NCBI GenBank assembly: GCA_022827045.1
Contig: JAJDTQ010000127.1
Span: forward strand, 1-20,848
Direction: 5' to 3'
DNA length: 20,848 nt
DNA from: Candidatus Binatia bacterium
GTDB lineage: Bacteria; Desulfobacterota_B; Binatia; UBA9968; JAJDTQ01
Shown here: piece by piece, positions 14,085 to 20,848 of the stretch
How positions within the stretch are numbered: position 1 is the stretch's first letter
How the letters are laid out: every line of letters starts with the position of its first letter
The notes under the pieces: model-generated
What the model was told of the DNA's origin: nothing
Databases searched by the model: none
Seen by the model: the letters and a program-made list of their open reading frames with translations, nothing else
Translations under genes and position numbers: made by a program

Positions 14085-15221
14085 CTACGCCGCCGCATCG
14101 GCCAGCGGCGACACGTTCAAATTGTAGAGCCTCGCCACGTTGGCGTTCAGCAGCTTGGCGCGGTCGCCGGCGTCGAGTGGCCCCAGATCCCGTGCGATAA
14201 CCTCCTGGGAACGGGGCCAGGTCGAGTTCTGGTGCGGGTAGTCGTTGGACCACATGCAGTTGTCCGCGCCCCACCACGAGAACAGCCTGCCGCCGATGTG
14301 GTCGTTGAAGAAGGTGGCGTAGACCTGGCGGGCGAAATACTCGCTAGGCGGCTTGTCGATTTGCAGGGGGTGTGCGTGGCGGTGGCGCTTGAAGTTCTTG
14401 TCGCACTGGCCGAGCCAGAAGGGGATCCAGCCGATCTCGTTCTCCACCGAGACGATCTTGAGCTTGGGATACCGTTCGAGCACGCCGGAGAAGATGATGT
14501 CGAAGAGCGCGTCCTCGATCTCGCGGGTCTGCTCGACGCCGATGCGGTAGCGCTTCATGCCCGTGGCCGTCTGGCGGTGCATGCTGTCGCCGAAGCCCGT
14601 GAGGATGTGCAGGTGAACCGGCATGTCCAGGTCCTGGGAGGCCGCCCAGTAGCGCTCGTAGTGGTCCGAGGTGAACGGCAGATCCTTGTGGGGCACCTGC
14701 CAGATCAGGGTGCCGAGCATCCCGGCCTTCCGGCAGCGTTCCATCTCGGCCACCGCGTGGTCCATGTCGAAGGCGGAGATCAGGCCGATGCCGAAGAGCC
14801 GGTCCGGCGCTCCCTGGCAGTATTCGATGAGCCAGTCGTTATAGGTGCGGAACAGGCCTTCCTGGAACACGGCGTCCTCGACACAGAAGAATCCCAGGCC
14901 CAGGCTGGGGTAAAGCACCTCACCCGACACGCCGTCCGTGGCCATGTCCTTGATGCGCTCCACCGGGTCCCAGCCCCCGGGCCGTGCCACCGAGAAGCCG
15001 GCTCGGCGGAACTCCTCCACCTGCTCCGGCCGCTGCCCCGCCATGAACAGCCCGCCCACGGCTTGCGGTATCACGTCGTCCGATCCGAACATCCAGGCGT
15101 CCCGTCCCTCGTCGAAATAGGCCTTGGGCGCCCGGTCTCTCATGGACGACGGCAACCCCTTTTCCCAAAGATCCGGGACCTCAATGACGTGCGAGTCTGC
15201 CGAGATGATGGCTTGTTCCAT
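14085..15221 (-). CDS. Amidohydrolase family 2 (ACMSD-like) metal-dependent hydrolase/decarboxylase
   Basis: Encodes 378 aa. The ATG at 15221 has AGGAG upstream at 7-base spacing. The N-terminal metal motif is ADSHVIE with D9 and H11, the D-x-H variant seen in many family-2 proteins. MPVHLHI in mid-protein and SNDYPHQNSTWP near residue 330 (metal-ligand Asp plus the PH-x-x-S-x-WP signature) complete the site. The family contains aminocarboxymuconate-semialdehyde decarboxylase, gamma-resorcylate decarboxylase and related C-C or C-O cleaving enzymes. The exact substrate is unknown. It follows hicB by 16 bases on the same strand. A partner of the same family begins at 20087. Confidence 0.9.
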   Translation of the reverse strand: MEQAIISADSHVIEVPDLWEKGLPSSMRDRAPKAYFDEGRDAWMFGSDDVIPQAVGGLFMAGQRPEQVEEFRRAGFSVARPGGWDPVERIKDMATDGVSGEVLYPSLGLGFFCVEDAVFQEGLFRTYNDWLIEYCQGAPDRLFGIGLISAFDMDHAVAEMERCRKAGMLGTLIWQVPHKDLPFTSDHYERYWAASQDLDMPVHLHILTGFGDSMHRQTATGMKRYRIGVEQTREIEDALFDIIFSGVLERYPKLKIVSVENEIGWIPFWLGQCDKNFKRHRHAHPLQIDKPPSEYFARQVYATFFNDHIGGRLFSWWGADNCMWSNDYPHQNSTWPRSQEVIARDLGPLDAGDRAKLLNANVARLYNLNVSPLADAAA

Positions 15222-15237
15222 GACGGTTCTCCTTTTT

Positions 15238-15585
15238 CTAGTCGGTAGATGTACCTGTTTCCCGAGCCAGTTTCTGTGCCACCAAGGCGTTCATGCTGAT
15301 ACCCGCCCGCCCGGCCTCCATTGCCAGCCGGCGATGCAGCCGCTTGTCGATTCGGACGTTGAACTGACCACTGTATTCCTTCCGGGCCGGAGCCACAGGG
15401 ACAGGCTCGTTGTGCGCCCGGTAGCTTTCCTTGGCCCCCTCCCAAGCCTCGGCCAACTCCGCCAACGCTTGATCCGGCGTGTCGGCAAAGGCCGAAATTC
15501 CGGGCATTTCCACCAAGTGCGCCAGCCAGTCGCCGTCTTCGTCCTGGAAGAGGTTCACCGAGAAGCCGTCAAAGTTGTCCTTCAT
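15238..15585 (-). CDS. hicB: HicB-family antitoxin
   Basis: Encodes 115 aa. The N-terminal HicB-like domain (about 1-60) shows DGDWLAHLVEMPGISAFAD followed by an alanine-rich helix, the usual antitoxin partner fold. The C-terminal part (about 72-112) is a ribbon-helix-helix DNA-binding domain, FNVRIDKRLHRRLAMEA and onward. Such proteins neutralise HicA and repress their own operon. Its ATG overlaps the end of the upstream hicA-like gene by 17 bases, in the toxin-first order usual for hicAB. It is the only DNA-binding regulator type found in the window. Confidence 0.88.
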   Translation of the reverse strand: MKDNFDGFSVNLFQDEDGDWLAHLVEMPGISAFADTPDQALAELAEAWEGAKESYRAHNEPVPVAPARKEYSGQFNVRIDKRLHRRLAMEAGRAGISMNALVAQKLARETGTSTD

Positions 15586-15832
15586 CGTTCAGCTCCTCTT
15601 CACGATAACGCAAGAACTGCCTGACCTGATAGCCTTTCGCTCGCCTGCGCTTGGCCTGTATCGACAACCGCGTCCCTTTTGGCGAATACCATATTCGATG
15701 CGAGCCGCGTTGCCGGTCGCATGTCCAGCCGCATTGGCCAAGCAGAATTTCGAACTCGCTGAAGCGCAACCCGTTGGGGTTCCTGATTGCCTTGCGGAGC
15801 AGTTTCTCTTGCTCGTTTTCGGATGTAACCAT
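15569..15832 (-). CDS. hicA: HicA-family mRNA interferase toxin
   Basis: Encodes 87 aa from the ATG at 15832. The open frame extends further upstream but that part is antisense-frame noise within the flavoprotein gene. The family core is clear: FSEFEILLGQCGWTCDRQRG, then GSHRIWYSPKG with the catalytic His at residue 45, then LSIQAKRRRAKGYQVRQFL. HicA has a dsRNA-binding-like fold and cuts mRNA. This protein is slightly longer at its N-terminus than minimal HicA. A sampled line here has 47% GC, lower than the metabolic neighbours. It begins 61 bases after the stop of the FAD enzyme. Confidence 0.85.
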   Translation of the reverse strand: MVTSENEQEKLLRKAIRNPNGLRFSEFEILLGQCGWTCDRQRGSHRIWYSPKGTRLSIQAKRRRAKGYQVRQFLRYREEELNDEGQL

Positions 15833-15893
15833 ATACGGTTCCACGGGGCAACACAAGAAAATTTTCCTGGCGGAACGAGGATGTACGGGAAGC

Positions 15894-17642
15894 TCATCGG
15901 CCGTCCCGAGGCTCCGCCGCCGCCTCCCTGCCGGCGATGAGGCCCTGCACGGTGCAGCGGCCCATGCCGTGCTGGTTGAAGCCACCGGCGGATTCGCCGC
16001 CACAGTAGAGGCCGGGGATGACCTGGCCGTCCATGTCGAGCACTTGGCACTTCTCGTTGATGCGCAGGCCGGCACGGCTGTCGTGGACAAGCGGGGTGCC
16101 CCAGGCGGCGTGGAAGGGCGGCTTCTCGATCCTGTACTTGGGGGAGGGCTTGCCGAAATCCTCGTCGACGCCGGAATCCACGAACGAGTTGTAACGGCGC
16201 ACCGTTTCCTCCAGTGCGGCTCCGCTCATGGAAACCGCCTGCCATGGGTTTTCGATGGCGGCGGCAAGCTCCGCCAAGGTGCCAGCGGTGAAGAAGTAGC
16301 CGTCCGGGTCGACGTAGGGCGGGGTGACCTTCCAGCCCTCCCGTTCCACCGCGTCGGAGTCGAAGATGGCCCATACCGGCCCGCCCGAGTAGTCGGGCGG
16401 CTTGGAACCCGCGTTCATGGCCACCGCGGCGTTGAAGAAGTTGGAGTGGTGGGGGTCGTATTCGACGTGGGTGTTGCGGTGGTCGCCGGGCGTGTAGGGG
16501 TCGATGTCCTTGTGCTTGTTGCCCTCGGGGTAGTCTCCCTGGGTCTCGTCGTAGAACCGCTCGCCCACCTGGTTCACCAGGATCAGGTCGTGCCAGTCCT
16601 TGACGGCCAGGCCGGTGGCCCGCACGAGCGGGAAGATGGGGCACTCCAGCTTCCACGGGAAGTAGTTGTAGCGGGTGCCCAGGGCGCGCTGCACCCGGAT
16701 GTTGTCGCCGTTCTCCAGGATCTGGTTGGCCAGGCCCCAGAGCGAGGCGCCGACGGCCATGGCCGCGAGCTCGCCGCTGGCGTCCTGGAACGAGTAGGGT
16801 TCGCCGGCGACCTGATAGACCTCGGTGAGCCGGGGGTCGAACATGCGCCGGAAATTCACATTGCTGGTGCTGCCGCCGGTGGCGACGATGACGGCCTTGT
16901 GGGCCCGGATGGTCAAGCTGGTCTCGGTGCGGTCGATGTTGCCCTCGGAGCGGTAGCTCCCGAGTGGGGTGGTGGCTCCGGGCAACACCGTGGGGGTGTA
17001 TTCGGCGGTGATGCCGAGGACCCGTCCGGATGGCCGGCTGGGTGTGCCTTCACGGATGACGGCCGACATCTTGTAGTTCAGCAGGAACTTCACGCCCTTC
17101 GCCCGTGCGCTGGCTTCCAGCGGACGCACCAGGCCCGTGCCGGGCCGGCCGTTGGGACTGGCCAGGCCCGCGCCGTGCTCCCAGAAGGTATGGTTTTCCC
17201 GATGCGCTGAGTTGCCGGTCGAGTGGGCGCCTTGGCTGTCGGGCGGAATCTCTTTGAATTTCACGCCGTTATCCACCAAGAATTCATACGTTTCCGCACA
17301 ATGGTCGGCGAAGGCACGGATCACCGCCCGGTCGCTGTAGCGGTAGTCCGGAAAGCCGTTGACCTGAACCACCGACCAGTCCGTTAGGTCAGCGAAGACG
17401 GTGTCGGGCGAGTCTTCGATGCCGTACTTGCGTTGCGCGCTGGTGCCGCCCCCCAGCGGCACGTTGCCGCCGCTGATGATGGCGTGACCGCCCACGTCGT
17501 AGTTGGTTTCCACCACCAGCACCGACGCCCCCGCGTCCGCCGCCACGATGGCCGCGGGCAGTCCCGTGGCCCCGGATCCGACGATGACCACATCCGCCGA
17601 GAGGTTGGCCTCCGGCGGCAAGCCGGTTGATTCCTGTGCCAT
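15894..17642 (-). CDS. FAD-dependent oxidoreductase, fumarate reductase/ketosteroid dehydrogenase-like
   Basis: Encodes 582 aa. The N-terminal FAD-binding motif is VIVGSGATGLPAAI (GxGxxG at 22-27) with Glu45 ending the second strand. The C-terminal flavin-contact segment reads GLYCGGESAGGFNQHGMGR. These, and the length, fit the FAD_binding_2 superfamily that includes fumarate reductases, urocanate reductase, tricarballylate dehydrogenase and 3-ketosteroid Δ1-dehydrogenases. No Sec or Tat signal and no heme motifs are seen, so it is probably a soluble cytoplasmic enzyme. Reaction and substrate cannot be fixed. It may introduce or reduce a C=C bond in a cyclic acid handled by the surrounding hydrolases. 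A gap with a half repeat separates it from the luciferase-like gene. Confidence 0.9.
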   Translation of the reverse strand: MAQESTGLPPEANLSADVVIVGSGATGLPAAIVAADAGASVLVVETNYDVGGHAIISGGNVPLGGGTSAQRKYGIEDSPDTVFADLTDWSVVQVNGFPDYRYSDRAVIRAFADHCAETYEFLVDNGVKFKEIPPDSQGAHSTGNSAHRENHTFWEHGAGLASPNGRPGTGLVRPLEASARAKGVKFLLNYKMSAVIREGTPSRPSGRVLGITAEYTPTVLPGATTPLGSYRSEGNIDRTETSLTIRAHKAVIVATGGSTSNVNFRRMFDPRLTEVYQVAGEPYSFQDASGELAAMAVGASLWGLANQILENGDNIRVQRALGTRYNYFPWKLECPIFPLVRATGLAVKDWHDLILVNQVGERFYDETQGDYPEGNKHKDIDPYTPGDHRNTHVEYDPHHSNFFNAAVAMNAGSKPPDYSGGPVWAIFDSDAVEREGWKVTPPYVDPDGYFFTAGTLAELAAAIENPWQAVSMSGAALEETVRRYNSFVDSGVDEDFGKPSPKYRIEKPPFHAAWGTPLVHDSRAGLRINEKCQVLDMDGQVIPGLYCGGESAGGFNQHGMGRCTVQGLIAGREAAAEPRDGR

Positions 17643-17686
17643 CTGCCTTCTCTCCCTCTCTAACAGGCTCTGATCGAGTTACGATG

Positions 17687-17726
17687 GCGTCCTTCGACTC
17701 CGCTTCGCTACGCTCAGGACGACCGG
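17687..17726. repeat. Single arm of the palindromic repeat family (copy 4, half element)
   Basis: The sequence GCGTCCTTCGACTCCGC followed by CTACGCTCAGGACGACCGG matches the left arm of copies 1-3 with one mismatch in the core. No right arm follows. It lies 5 bases beyond the stop of the luciferase-like gene, in the gap before the FAD enzyme. It looks like a decayed or partial copy. Confidence 0.85.
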
Positions 17727-17731
17727 TCGTG

Positions 17732-18676
17732 TCATCGGAACGCAGGAATGACCTCCGTCGCAAAGAGCTCCACGCTGCGAAGCTCGTCGTGGGTAAAGTA
17801 ATGGATGAACTCGGTGACGCCAAGTTCCACGAATGCCTGAATGCGTCGGGCGCACTCCTCGGGCGTCCCCGCGATGCGGGCGTCTAGGTAGACGGTGTGC
17901 GGCAACTCCAGGGCCTCGGCGGCACGGGCAAATTCCTCCGGGTTCCGGCCGATGACCGTGCCGGCCCACAGCGAGCGCCCGATCTCGTCCGGGTCGCGGC
18001 CTGCCTCTTCGCAGTGCTTTTCGAGGAAATCGAGCTTTCTCTGGTACTGCACCGGGCTGATGGGCGTCTGGATGTTCCAGCGGTCGGCGCACCGTGCCGC
18101 GACCTTCAGCATCGTCCGTGACCCGCGGGCGCCGATGGTGATGGGCGGGCGGGGCGACTGGAGCGGCTTGGGGCTGCAGTAGGCGTTTTCCGCACGGAAC
18201 CACTTGCCGTCGAAGGTGACCGTCTCCTCGCTCCACATGCGCTGGATGATGGACACCGCCTCGGTCAACTGCTGCGCCCGCTGCGCCATGTCCGGGAAAG
18301 AGAAGCCGTACGCCGTGTGCTCCTCTTCGAACCAGCCCGCGCCCAGGCCGAGCTCCAGCCGTCCTCCGCTGATGACGTCCAGGCAGGCTGCCATCTTGGC
18401 CAGCAGCGCGGGATTGCGGAACGACACGTTGGAGCAGAGGGTGCCGATGCGAACGCGGTGGGTCAGCGTCGCCAGCGCCGAGAGGGTCACCCAGGACTCG
18501 TAGAAGGGGGCGGTAGGCGGCGGCAAGGGATGGAAGAACCTGGAGGTGAAGAAGTGGTCGTTGAGCCACACGGAGTCGAAACCCAACTCCTCCGCCCGAA
18601 GCGCCACCTCACGGATATGTTCGAAGTCGACGCCGGTCTGGATGGGGGTCAGTCCAAAGGAAATTCGCTGCGACAT
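17732..18676 (-). CDS. LLM-class flavin- or F420-dependent oxidoreductase (luciferase-like)
   Basis: Encodes 314 aa in a single bacterial-luciferase-like TIM barrel. Typical segments are RAEELGFDSVWLNDHF (about 27-42), the strand TLTHRVRIGTLCSNVSFRNPALLAK, SGGRLELGLGAGW (about 103-115), and the later PITIGARGSRTMLKVAARCADRWN. These identify the LLM family, which uses FMNH2 or reduced F420 to oxidise or reduce diverse small molecules. Cofactor cannot be decided from sequence alone. The ATG lies 10 bases after the stop of a split-barrel flavin-binding protein, with no clear Shine-Dalgarno, suggesting coupled translation. The two may work as a flavin-supplying pair. Confidence 0.9.
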   Translation of the reverse strand: MSQRISFGLTPIQTGVDFEHIREVALRAEELGFDSVWLNDHFFTSRFFHPLPPPTAPFYESWVTLSALATLTHRVRIGTLCSNVSFRNPALLAKMAACLDVISGGRLELGLGAGWFEEEHTAYGFSFPDMAQRAQQLTEAVSIIQRMWSEETVTFDGKWFRAENAYCSPKPLQSPRPPITIGARGSRTMLKVAARCADRWNIQTPISPVQYQRKLDFLEKHCEEAGRDPDEIGRSLWAGTVIGRNPEEFARAAEALELPHTVYLDARIAGTPEECARRIQAFVELGVTEFIHYFTHDELRSVELFATEVIPAFR

Positions 18677-18686
18677 GGACGGGAGG

Positions 18687-19181
18687 CTAGATGGATGCGA
18701 GCTTCTTCAGGATGGCGTCGTGGGCCTCCTGTTCGGATTCCGAGCCTTCGAAGGTCACGCCGCCGAGCACCTTGGCGGTGGGGATCCGATCCTCGAATAC
18801 CCCCTGGACGGCGATGTGGAAGTAGGCGAGGGCGGAGTGGCCGCCGCCGTCGTTCACGTCGGTGAGAACGTCCCCCGAAACCTGCACCTCCCGGGCGCGG
18901 CCCTTCACGTAGTAGGCCATATCCTCGTCGATGACCAGCAGCGTGATGCGGCCGTTCCGTCTGAGATCCGTGGCGCACTCGCCGTCGCCCCAGGTCGCGA
19001 GATTGAGGTTCCCGCCGTCCTTGGCGATGACGTCGGCGTAGCCCAGCATGCCGGCGTTGGCCCAGCCTTCTTCGTCCACGGTGATGATCTGGACCACGCG
19101 GCCCTGCTTTGCGGCAAGGTTGCCGGGCCGCAAAAGCGCCAGGGCGTCGTCAGGAAGGCTGTCGGATACGAACCGTGCCAT
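18687..19181 (-). CDS. Pyridoxamine 5'-phosphate oxidase-like split-barrel flavin-binding protein
   Basis: Encodes 164 aa. The N-terminal half has the split beta-barrel pattern: GRVVQIITVDEEGWANAGM, NLNLATWGDGECATDLRRNG, then ITLLVIDEDMAYYVKGRA with REVQVSGDVL. This layout is seen in pyridoxamine-phosphate-oxidase-like FMN- or F420-binding proteins, many of which are not PNP oxidases. Most such proteins bind flavin and act as reductases or small oxidoreductases. The downstream luciferase-like gene is 10 bases away, so a functional pairing is likely but not shown. The start has only a weak purine-rich upstream region. Confidence 0.82.
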   Translation of the reverse strand: MARFVSDSLPDDALALLRPGNLAAKQGRVVQIITVDEEGWANAGMLGYADVIAKDGGNLNLATWGDGECATDLRRNGRITLLVIDEDMAYYVKGRAREVQVSGDVLTDVNDGGGHSALAYFHIAVQGVFEDRIPTAKVLGGVTFEGSESEQEAHDAILKKLASI

Positions 19182-19223
19182 CAGCGTTTCTTTCTTCGTC
19201 TACAGGGTGCTTGCCATGACGGT

Positions 19224-19958
19224 TCAGGGCTCGGGCGCCCACTGGAGCTCCCGCTCCATGAAGTCCACCACCATGGGCCAGGCCAACTGGGCGGCGTGGG
19301 CGTGGTAGCCCACCGCGCCCGGGTCCACGAACCCGTGTCCGCCGAACGGAAAGAAATGCCATTCCAGCGGCTGGCCATTCTCCCGGAACGCGTACATCAT
19401 CTTGTCCTGGACGGGAACCGGCGTGACTACGTCGTCGGCGCCGTAGAGGTTGATGGAAGGACAGCGGATGATTTTGGCCTTTTCCCACGGCGGGATTGGC
19501 CGCATGTCCGTGGGAGGCTCGTCACGGACCGTGGGGTAGTAGCCCACGAACGCGCGCACCTCGGGCGTCGCCGCCACGAAGTTGATGGCGATCCGCCCGC
19601 CCATGCAGTAGCCGGATACCGCCACCCGCTTGTTGTCCACGTGGGGCTGGGAGAGCAGGAAGTGCCAGCTCTCGGTGAGCGCCTGGTCAAATTGGTCGTC
19701 GGAGGTCTTGGCTTGGATCTCGCCGCCGCTGACGATGTGCGTGGGCTCGGGATATCCCAGTTGCTCGAACACGTTCGGCGCAAAGGTGCTGTACCCCAGA
19801 GCGGCGAACTTGCGCGCCTCGATCTTGATGTAGTCCGTCAACCCACCCTTGGGGTGGATCAGCAGCAGGGCCGGCCCCGGCTCCGTCCGTTGCGGGTGGG
19901 CCAGGAACCCGGCCACGCCGTGGTCCTCTCTGTTGAACAAGCGCTCGATGAGCTGCAT
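19224..19958 (-). CDS. Dienelactone hydrolase family protein
   Basis: Encodes 244 aa from the ATG at 19958. The frame extends to 20039, but GGGAGGA just upstream of 19958 fixes the start. The triad of dienelactone hydrolase is present: nucleophile Cys118 in SGYCMGG, Asp176 in YGADDVVTP and His208 in GGHGFV. Length matches classical dienelactone hydrolases. The family hydrolyses dienelactones of chloroaromatic ortho-cleavage and also other small esters or lactones. It is the first gene of the minus-strand block, about 42 bases before the split-barrel gene, and is divergent from the amidohydrolase at 20087. Substrate is unassigned. Confidence 0.9.
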   Translation of the reverse strand: MQLIERLFNREDHGVAGFLAHPQRTEPGPALLLIHPKGGLTDYIKIEARKFAALGYSTFAPNVFEQLGYPEPTHIVSGGEIQAKTSDDQFDQALTESWHFLLSQPHVDNKRVAVSGYCMGGRIAINFVAATPEVRAFVGYYPTVRDEPPTDMRPIPPWEKAKIIRCPSINLYGADDVVTPVPVQDKMMYAFRENGQPLEWHFFPFGGHGFVDPGAVGYHAHAAQLAWPMVVDFMERELQWAPEP

Positions 19959-19961
19959 GGG

Positions 19962-19968
19962 TCCTCCC
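19962..19968 (-). promoter_or_regulatory. Shine-Dalgarno site fixing the dienelactone hydrolase start
   Basis: On the minus strand GGGAGGA stands 3 bases before the ATG at 19958. It favours this start over the upstream in-frame start at 20039. Confidence 0.75.
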
Positions 19969-20073
19969 GGCTGGCGATGATGGCCGGGAGCGTAACACGA
20001 TACCGTGACACCGGAAAGAGCGGGGAGAGTAGCCGGCACGGGCCTCGTCTTGACTTGAATGGCGAAATCGGCA
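19969..20073. promoter_or_regulatory. Divergent intergenic region between two operons
   Basis: About 100 bases separate the ribosome-binding sites of the minus-strand dienelactone hydrolase gene and the plus-strand amidohydrolase gene. Both promoters must lie here or inside the genes. TTGACT at 20050-20055 looks like a -35 box, but no convincing -10 hexamer follows at 16-18 bases. No clear operator palindrome is visible. Confidence 0.4.
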
Positions 20074-20086
20074 AAGGGTAACGGCT

Positions 20087-20848
20087 ATGCGAGTTATTGA
20101 TGCAGACGGACACGTGAACGAGTGCCCCGCGACCTTCGACGACAAGTACCTGGACCCGGCGTTCCGGTCCCGGCGGCCCGCCATCGTGGGCTCGGGGGGC
20201 TTGTTCTACTGGATGATCGACGAGCAGGTCGTTCCGCGGCGGTCGGGGCTGGGCTGCAACAACTTCAGCACCCCGGCCAGGGTCGACGGCAAGCCCACCA
20301 GGCACGGTGCGCTGATCCAGGGGAAAAACCTCGACAGCCTGGACAGCCAGGAGCTGACCGACCTGAACGCCCGCCTGGAGGCGCTGGACGCCGAGGACAT
20401 CGACGTCCAGGTGATCTATCCGACGCTCTTCCTGGCCTACCCGCTGACCACCGACCTGCCGCTCATGACGGCGCTGTGCTCGTCCTACAACCGCTGGATG
20501 GGCGACACGCTGTCGGGCAGCGACCGGCTCAAGTGGGCCGGGGTAGTCAACCTGGAAGACGTCCCGGGGGCCGTGCAGACGGTCTACGAGGCCAAGAGCC
20601 TGGGAGCCTCGGCCATGATGGTGTTGGGGACCGCCGGCAACCACATGCTCGACAACCCCATGCTCCTGCCGTTCTACGAGGCCATGGCGGAGACGGACCT
20701 GACCCTCGGCGTGCACGTGGGCTGGTCGTGCCCGTCGCTCAACAACCTCTACAGCGAGCTCTATCCCTCCTGGATCACCGCGTTCACCATGCCGCTCCTG
20801 ATGGGATTCGTCGCCTTCATGACCGGCGGCATCCTGGACCGGTTCCCG
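20087..20848 (+). CDS. Amidohydrolase family 2 protein, N-terminal part (3' truncated)
   Basis: From the ATG at 20087 a frame stays open to the last base, giving 254 residues with no stop, so the gene runs off the window. AAGGG at 20074-20078 precedes the start. The protein opens with MRVIDADGHVNE, the D-x-H metal motif of ACMSD-like amidohydrolases, and continues with EALDAEDIDVQVIYPTLFL and LTLGVHVGWS, where a metal-ligand His is expected. It belongs to the same broad family as the 14085-15221 protein, but the visible sequence differs clearly from it. The C-terminal Asp motif is beyond the window. It is transcribed divergently from the dienelactone hydrolase gene. Confidence 0.88.
   Translation, partial: MRVIDADGHVNECPATFDDKYLDPAFRSRRPAIVGSGGLFYWMIDEQVVPRRSGLGCNNFSTPARVDGKPTRHGALIQGKNLDSLDSQELTDLNARLEALDAEDIDVQVIYPTLFLAYPLTTDLPLMTALCSSYNRWMGDTLSGSDRLKWAGVVNLEDVPGAVQTVYEAKSLGASAMMVLGTAGNHMLDNPMLLPFYEAMAETDLTLGVHVGWSCPSLNNLYSELYPSWITAFTMPLLMGFVAFMTGGILDRFP

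Noticed and set aside
15833..15870. Separate promoter for hicAB
   Set aside because: AT-rich sequence TTCTTG and TATATG are 18 bases apart, but the -35 match is poor and the -10 would overlap the hicA start codon.
15651..17210. Plus-strand open frame opposite the FAD enzyme
   Set aside because: The minus-strand frame carries an intact FAD-binding motif and C-terminal flavin segment; the plus frame is Val/Gly/Asp-rich noise.
20050..20078. Sigma70 promoter for the right-end amidohydrolase
   Set aside because: TTGACT is a fair -35, but no -10 hexamer is found at the right spacing.
18546..20081. Plus-strand open frame opposite the LLM, split-barrel and dienelactone hydrolase genes
   Set aside because: It spans three minus-strand genes with recognisable catalytic motifs and shows no motif of its own.
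1..20848. CRISPR array, tRNA or rRNA genes, transposase or integrase
   Set aside because: No regularly spaced direct repeats, no tRNA-like cloverleaf and no recombinase motif were seen on either strand.

Overview
This is a high-GC window from an uncultured-looking bacterium. Hand-counted flanking lines run near 70% GC. The content is almost entirely catabolic: aromatic-ring oxygenases, UbiD-type decarboxylases, amidohydrolases, flavoenzymes and an ABC importer, with palindromic repeats in the gaps between genes. The gene style and repeats resemble soil, marine or sponge-associated lineages such as Tectomicrobia, Binatota or other Desulfobacterota-like groups. That placement is an impression; there is no rRNA or marker gene to confirm it. 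I found no tRNA, rRNA, CRISPR array, transposase or transcriptional regulator apart from a HicB-type antitoxin.

Plus-strand block, 1-12865, all one direction. In order: the C-terminal part of a LigB-type extradiol dioxygenase, a Rieske oxygenase of the phthalate 4,5-dioxygenase type, a Gfo/Idh/MocA dehydrogenase, a bicupin protein, a UbiD-family decarboxylase, an alpha/beta hydrolase, a three-gene ABC importer (binding protein, ATPase, fused double permease), a RidA-family protein and a second UbiD-family decarboxylase. The first genes parallel the known phthalate route: Rieske dihydroxylation, dehydrogenation by a Pht4-type Gfo/Idh/MocA enzyme, decarboxylation, then extradiol cleavage. Here a UbiD enzyme would stand in for the usual decarboxylase. 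I infer a pathway for an aromatic or cyclic carboxylate with its own importer; the substrate cannot be read from sequence. Long palindromic repeats break the block at three gaps, and a different hairpin cluster breaks it at a fourth.

Low-GC island, 12866-14056, with sampled lines of 45-53% GC. On the minus strand it carries a 166-codon ORF with weak uracil-DNA-glycosylase-like features, a 51-residue ORF and a 158-residue membrane protein. It looks horizontally acquired.

Minus-strand block, 14085-19958. Read in transcription order from the right: a dienelactone-hydrolase-family enzyme, a split-barrel flavin-binding protein, a luciferase-like monooxygenase, an FAD-dependent dehydrogenase, a hicA-hicB toxin-antitoxin pair and an amidohydrolase. 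The toxin-antitoxin pair sits inside the metabolic run.

Right end, 20087-20848. A second amidohydrolase starts divergently on the plus strand and runs off the window. At the left end, bases 1-29 are an exact reverse complement of 467-495, which looks like an assembly fold-back at a contig end.
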